DNA from: JAIBBG01 sp046304755
GTDB lineage: Bacteria > Bacteroidota > Bacteroidia > Flavobacteriales_D > Sanyastnellaceae
Direction of reading: 5' to 3'
NCBI GenBank assembly: GCA_046304755.1
Contig: JBKCDO010000149.1
Span: forward strand, 1 to 34,890
DNA length: 34,890 bases
This document shows, in pieces, positions 32,956-34,890 of the stretch. Each line of letters opens with the position of its first letter. The stretch's first letter is position 1. The notes below the pieces were generated by a model that had not been told where the DNA came from, searched no databases, and saw only the letters and a list, made by a program, of their open reading frames with translations. Position numbers and translations under genes: made by a program.

Positions 32956-33855
32956 ATGAAAGCATATGTATTCCCAGGCCAAGGATCCCAGTTTCCGGGA
33001 ATGGCTCAAGACTTATACAACGCATCAGCTGCTGCTAAGGGCATGCTCGAACAAGCCAACGATATTCTCGGTTTTCGCATTACGGATATCATGTTCTCCG
33101 GTAGCGAAGAAGACCTCAAGCAAACCCGTGTAACACAGCCTGCGATATTCTTACATAGCGTGGTGCTGGCAAGTTGCCTCGGCGATTCGTTTCAACCCAA
33201 CATGGTGGCAGGTCACAGCTTAGGAGAATTTTCCGCTCTGGTCGCAAACAAGACACTTGCTTTTGAAGATGCGCTGCGTTTGGTCTATGCACGGGCCATG
33301 GCCATGCAGAAGGCGTGCGAACAAAACCCTTCAACGATGGCGGCCATTCTCGGATTGGAAGATGATGTGGTGGAACGTATATGTTCGGAAACAGCGGGGA
33401 TAGTCGTTGCCGCCAATTATAATTGTCCCGGTCAATTGGTTATCTCGGGTGAAAACGCTGCTATCGACGCGGCGTGTGCGGCGCTGACAGCAGCCGGCGC
33501 CAAGCGTGCACTTAAACTACAAGTGGGCGGTGCCTTCCATAGTCCGCTTATGGAACCTGCGCGTGTTGAATTGGAAGCGGCAATTCAAGCAACGCATTTC
33601 GCTGCTCCGATTTGTCCCGTGTATCAAAACGTAACGGCCTCTGCGGTGAGCGACCCCGAGCACATTAAACTCAACTTGGTGAAGCAACTCACAGCGCCTG
33701 TTCGCTGGACGCAAACAATGCAACAGATGATTGCTGATGGATGCTCAGAGGTCATTGAGGTCGGCCCCGGCAAAGTGTTGCAGGGGCTATTCAAAAAGGT
33801 AAGCCGAGAGTTGCCTGCGGTGAGCGCAGAGCTTCCGGCAAAGGTTAATTCGTGA
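32956..33855 (+). CDS. fabD: Malonyl-CoA:acyl-carrier-protein transacylase (FabD)
   Basis: The 299-residue enzyme moves malonyl groups from CoA to acyl carrier protein to supply fatty-acid elongation in the cytoplasm. The oxyanion-hole motif GQGSQ is at 8-12, the nucleophile Ser88 sits in GHSLGE, and His195 lies in GGAFHSPLM. The length and the closing EVGPGKVLQGLFKK are normal for FabD. It stands alone, without other fab genes in view. An exact -7 element precedes it and a GC-rich hairpin follows its stop. Confidence 0.96.
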   Translation: MKAYVFPGQGSQFPGMAQDLYNASAAAKGMLEQANDILGFRITDIMFSGSEEDLKQTRVTQPAIFLHSVVLASCLGDSFQPNMVAGHSLGEFSALVANKTLAFEDALRLVYARAMAMQKACEQNPSTMAAILGLEDDVVERICSETAGIVVAANYNCPGQLVISGENAAIDAACAALTAAGAKRALKLQVGGAFHSPLMEPARVELEAAIQATHFAAPICPVYQNVTASAVSDPEHIKLNLVKQLTAPVRWTQTMQQMIADGCSEVIEVGPGKVLQGLFKKVSRELPAVSAELPAKVNS

Positions 33856-33860
33856 TTGTA

Positions 33861-33899
33861 TGCCTCACCCCCAGCCCCTCTCCAGAGGAGAGGGGAGCA
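33861..33899. repeat. GC-rich palindromic element after fabD
   Basis: The sequence reads CCTCACCCCCAG and then the perfect inverted repeat CCCCTCTCC-AGA-GGAGAGGGG (33875-33895). There is no T-run, so it is not a standard terminator, though it could act as an RNA 3'-end hairpin. Similar CCCCTCTCC palindromes are, to my recollection, scattered in many bacterial intergenic regions. Confidence 0.7.
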
Positions 33900-33976
33900 A
33901 GGACGATAATTTCGATGAAGACATGCAAAGGCAAATTGAATACAACAGCCATTACCAACTCTAAATCTGCAGTCAC

Positions 33977-34408
33977 TTGACACACTCGTCATCTCCCCAC
34001 TTCGCCTACCCGGCCAAAATCATCCTTGCCTGGGCTGAGGCTATTTCGGGCAACAAGGATATTCGCGATTGGCTCATGGCGAATGGTTATCCCGAACTAT
34101 CGGTTTTTGTATTTGCGTTGCACAACCAGCCTGAGCCGCGGCAATGGCTCATGGATAATGGTTTCCCGCATCTCATGGCGCTGATCAACGGCGCAGAAGG
34201 AAAGCCCAACGCCATTCTATGGCTCCGAAAATCAGGTTACGATATTCTGGAGAAAATGGCGCGTGCTGCAGATAACAGTGAAGAAGCCTTGCTGTGGTTA
34301 TTCTCTAACGGATACAGCGACATGGCTACCGTTGCGCAGCGCATGCGCAAGGTGAAGAATGATATCGAGGAAAACAATAGTGATGTGCACCGGATTTCGG
34401 GGGTGTGA
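33977..34408 (+). CDS. Small protein of four helical-looking WLxxNGY repeats, function unknown
   Basis: The 143-residue protein starts at TTG 33977, the only reasonable start after an in-frame TAA at 33962. After an N-terminal helix (AKIILAWAEAISG) it holds four repeats of about 25 residues: RDWLMANGYPEL, RQWLMDNGFPHL, ILWLRKSGYDIL and LLWLFSNGYSDM. Each is followed by a mostly hydrophobic helix. It ends in a charged tail (VKNDIEENNSDVHR). There is no signal peptide or membrane segment, so it is probably cytoplasmic. The pattern suggests an alpha-helical solenoid used for protein binding. I do not recognise the family. It follows fabD by 121 nt on the same strand. Confidence 0.75.
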   Translation: MTHSSSPHFAYPAKIILAWAEAISGNKDIRDWLMANGYPELSVFVFALHNQPEPRQWLMDNGFPHLMALINGAEGKPNAILWLRKSGYDILEKMARAADNSEEALLWLFSNGYSDMATVAQRMRKVKNDIEENNSDVHRISGV

Positions 34409-34414
34409 GAAACG

Positions 34415-34454
34415 AGGATTGTAGGATTGTAGGATTATAGCATTGACGGATTGT
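34415..34454 (+). repeat. Octamer repeat AGGATTGT, copy 2 (five units)
   Basis: Five 8-bp units read AGGATTGT, AGGATTGT, AGGATTAT, AGCATTGA and CGGATTGT. The central 18 bp (34423-34440) match the minus strand at 17819-17836 exactly. It starts 6 nt after the stop of the WLxxNGY-repeat gene. Confidence 0.9.
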
Positions 34455-34462
34455 AGGGTGCT

Positions 34463-34497
34463 CCCTCACCCCTCACCCTTCACCATTCACCCTTCAC
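34463..34497. repeat. Heptad tandem array 3: CCCTCAC / CCTTCAC / CATTCAC
   Basis: Five 7-bp units follow one another: CCCTCAC, CCCTCAC, CCTTCAC, CATTCAC and CCTTCAC. On the minus strand they read GTGAAGG, GTGAATG, GTGAAGG, GTGAGGG and so on. The array begins one base after the stop codon of the minus-strand M16 peptidase gene. Confidence 0.9.
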
Positions 34498-34498
34498 C

Positions 34499-34890
34499 TC
34501 AATTCGTATACGTGATACTCGTCGAACGCTGTACGTTGAAGATATCATGCGCCACATGGTGAATGTCGGCCGCCGAAATCTCATGAATCTTTTCGAACAA
34601 TTCTTCCAGCGTGTCGATGCGGTTGAAGAGCATCAAACTTTTGGCGATGTTAAACATGATGGCGCTGCCGCTGTCTTGCGCCAGTGCTATTTGTCCGATG
34701 ATTTGCTTCTTGGCGTCGGACAAAGCACGCGCACTCATGCGTTCTTTCTTGAATTCGTTGAGCACTTGCCAGATGAGCTCTTTGCTCTTCTTCAAATTCT
34801 CTTTGTCGGTGCCGAGGTAAACGGTGAAAATGCCGGTGTCGGAAAACGGACTGTAGTTCGAATCGACGTGATACGCAATCCCATGCTTTT
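34499..34890 (-). CDS. M16-family metallopeptidase, C-terminal part (5' end beyond the window)
   Basis: The frame is open from the window edge to a TGA at 34499, giving about 130 residues. The start lies outside. The sequence GIAYHVDSNYSPFSDTGIFTVYLGTDKENLKKS is characteristic of the M16 (pitrilysin/insulinase-like) C-terminal domain. An amphipathic helix region follows (AKKQIIGQIALAQDSGSAIMFNIAKSLM), then an ending typical of the family (AADIHHVAHDIFN). The catalytic HxxEH motif would lie in the N-terminal half and is not visible. Such proteins in Bacteroidota are cytoplasmic or periplasmic zinc proteases; which applies cannot be told. A heptad array begins right after its stop. Confidence 0.85.
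   Translation of the reverse strand, partial: KHGIAYHVDSNYSPFSDTGIFTVYLGTDKENLKKSKELIWQVLNEFKKERMSARALSDAKKQIIGQIALAQDSGSAIMFNIAKSLMLFNRIDTLEELFEKIHEISAADIHHVAHDIFNVQRSTSITYTN

Noticed and set aside
33860..33964. 34-codon frame starting ATG at 33860 (MPHPQPLSRGEG...)
   Set aside because: Its first part is translation of the CCCCTCTCC palindrome, which commonly yields such spurious peptides. No support for a real product.

Overview
The window looks like chromosomal DNA from a member of the Bacteroidota. The giant surface protein ends in a gliding-motility-type (type IX secretion, type B) C-terminal domain and overlaps a PorP/SprF-family gene. Two promoters match the Bacteroidota pattern TTG-N19-TAnnTTTG exactly, and Shine-Dalgarno sequences are inconspicuous. 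LPS core genes (hldD, waaA) show a Gram-negative envelope. A Flavobacteriia-like lineage is plausible, but I cannot name a genus.

Region 1 (1-16862) is an exported-adhesin locus. The end of one Ig/PKD-like repeat protein is followed 24 nt later by a 5,091-residue giant. The giant has a signal peptide, 49 cysteine-paired Ig-like units with higher-order (four-unit, then two-unit) periodicity, two Kazal-type protease-inhibitor domains placed in the same loop of two units, eight shorter repeats of a second family, and a type B sorting domain. Its stop codon overlaps the start of a PorP/SprF-like outer-membrane protein gene. The operon ends at a strong hairpin.

Region 2 (16890-23150) is housekeeping. 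On the minus strand are a Bax-inhibitor-1 family membrane protein and a folE/queD-like pterin pair. On the plus strand are hldD, a Ppx/GppA phosphatase, an outer-membrane barrel and waaA, so two LPS inner-core genes flank two others.

Region 3 (23181-24931) has tRNA-Gly(GCC) and tRNA-Leu(UAA), each with its own terminator, convergent with a minus-strand pair: rlmF and a J-domain/KTSC protein.

Region 4 (25070-32812) holds ppsA coupled to an SDR oxidoreductase, then a 7TM-DISM sensor kinase divergent from a LuxR-type response regulator, and an OmpR-type regulator coupled to its histidine kinase.

Region 5 (32838-34890) holds a palindromic intergenic element, fabD, a second palindromic element, a small protein made of four helical-looking WLxxNGY repeats, and the 3' end of an M16-family peptidase gene.

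Scattered between genes are three 7-bp tandem arrays that share the pattern GTG plus four mostly purine bases, and an 8-bp repeat (AGGATTGT) found at two sites 16.6 kb apart. The most distinctive items are the Kazal domains nested inside the giant repeat protein, its higher-order repeat architecture, and the heptad arrays.
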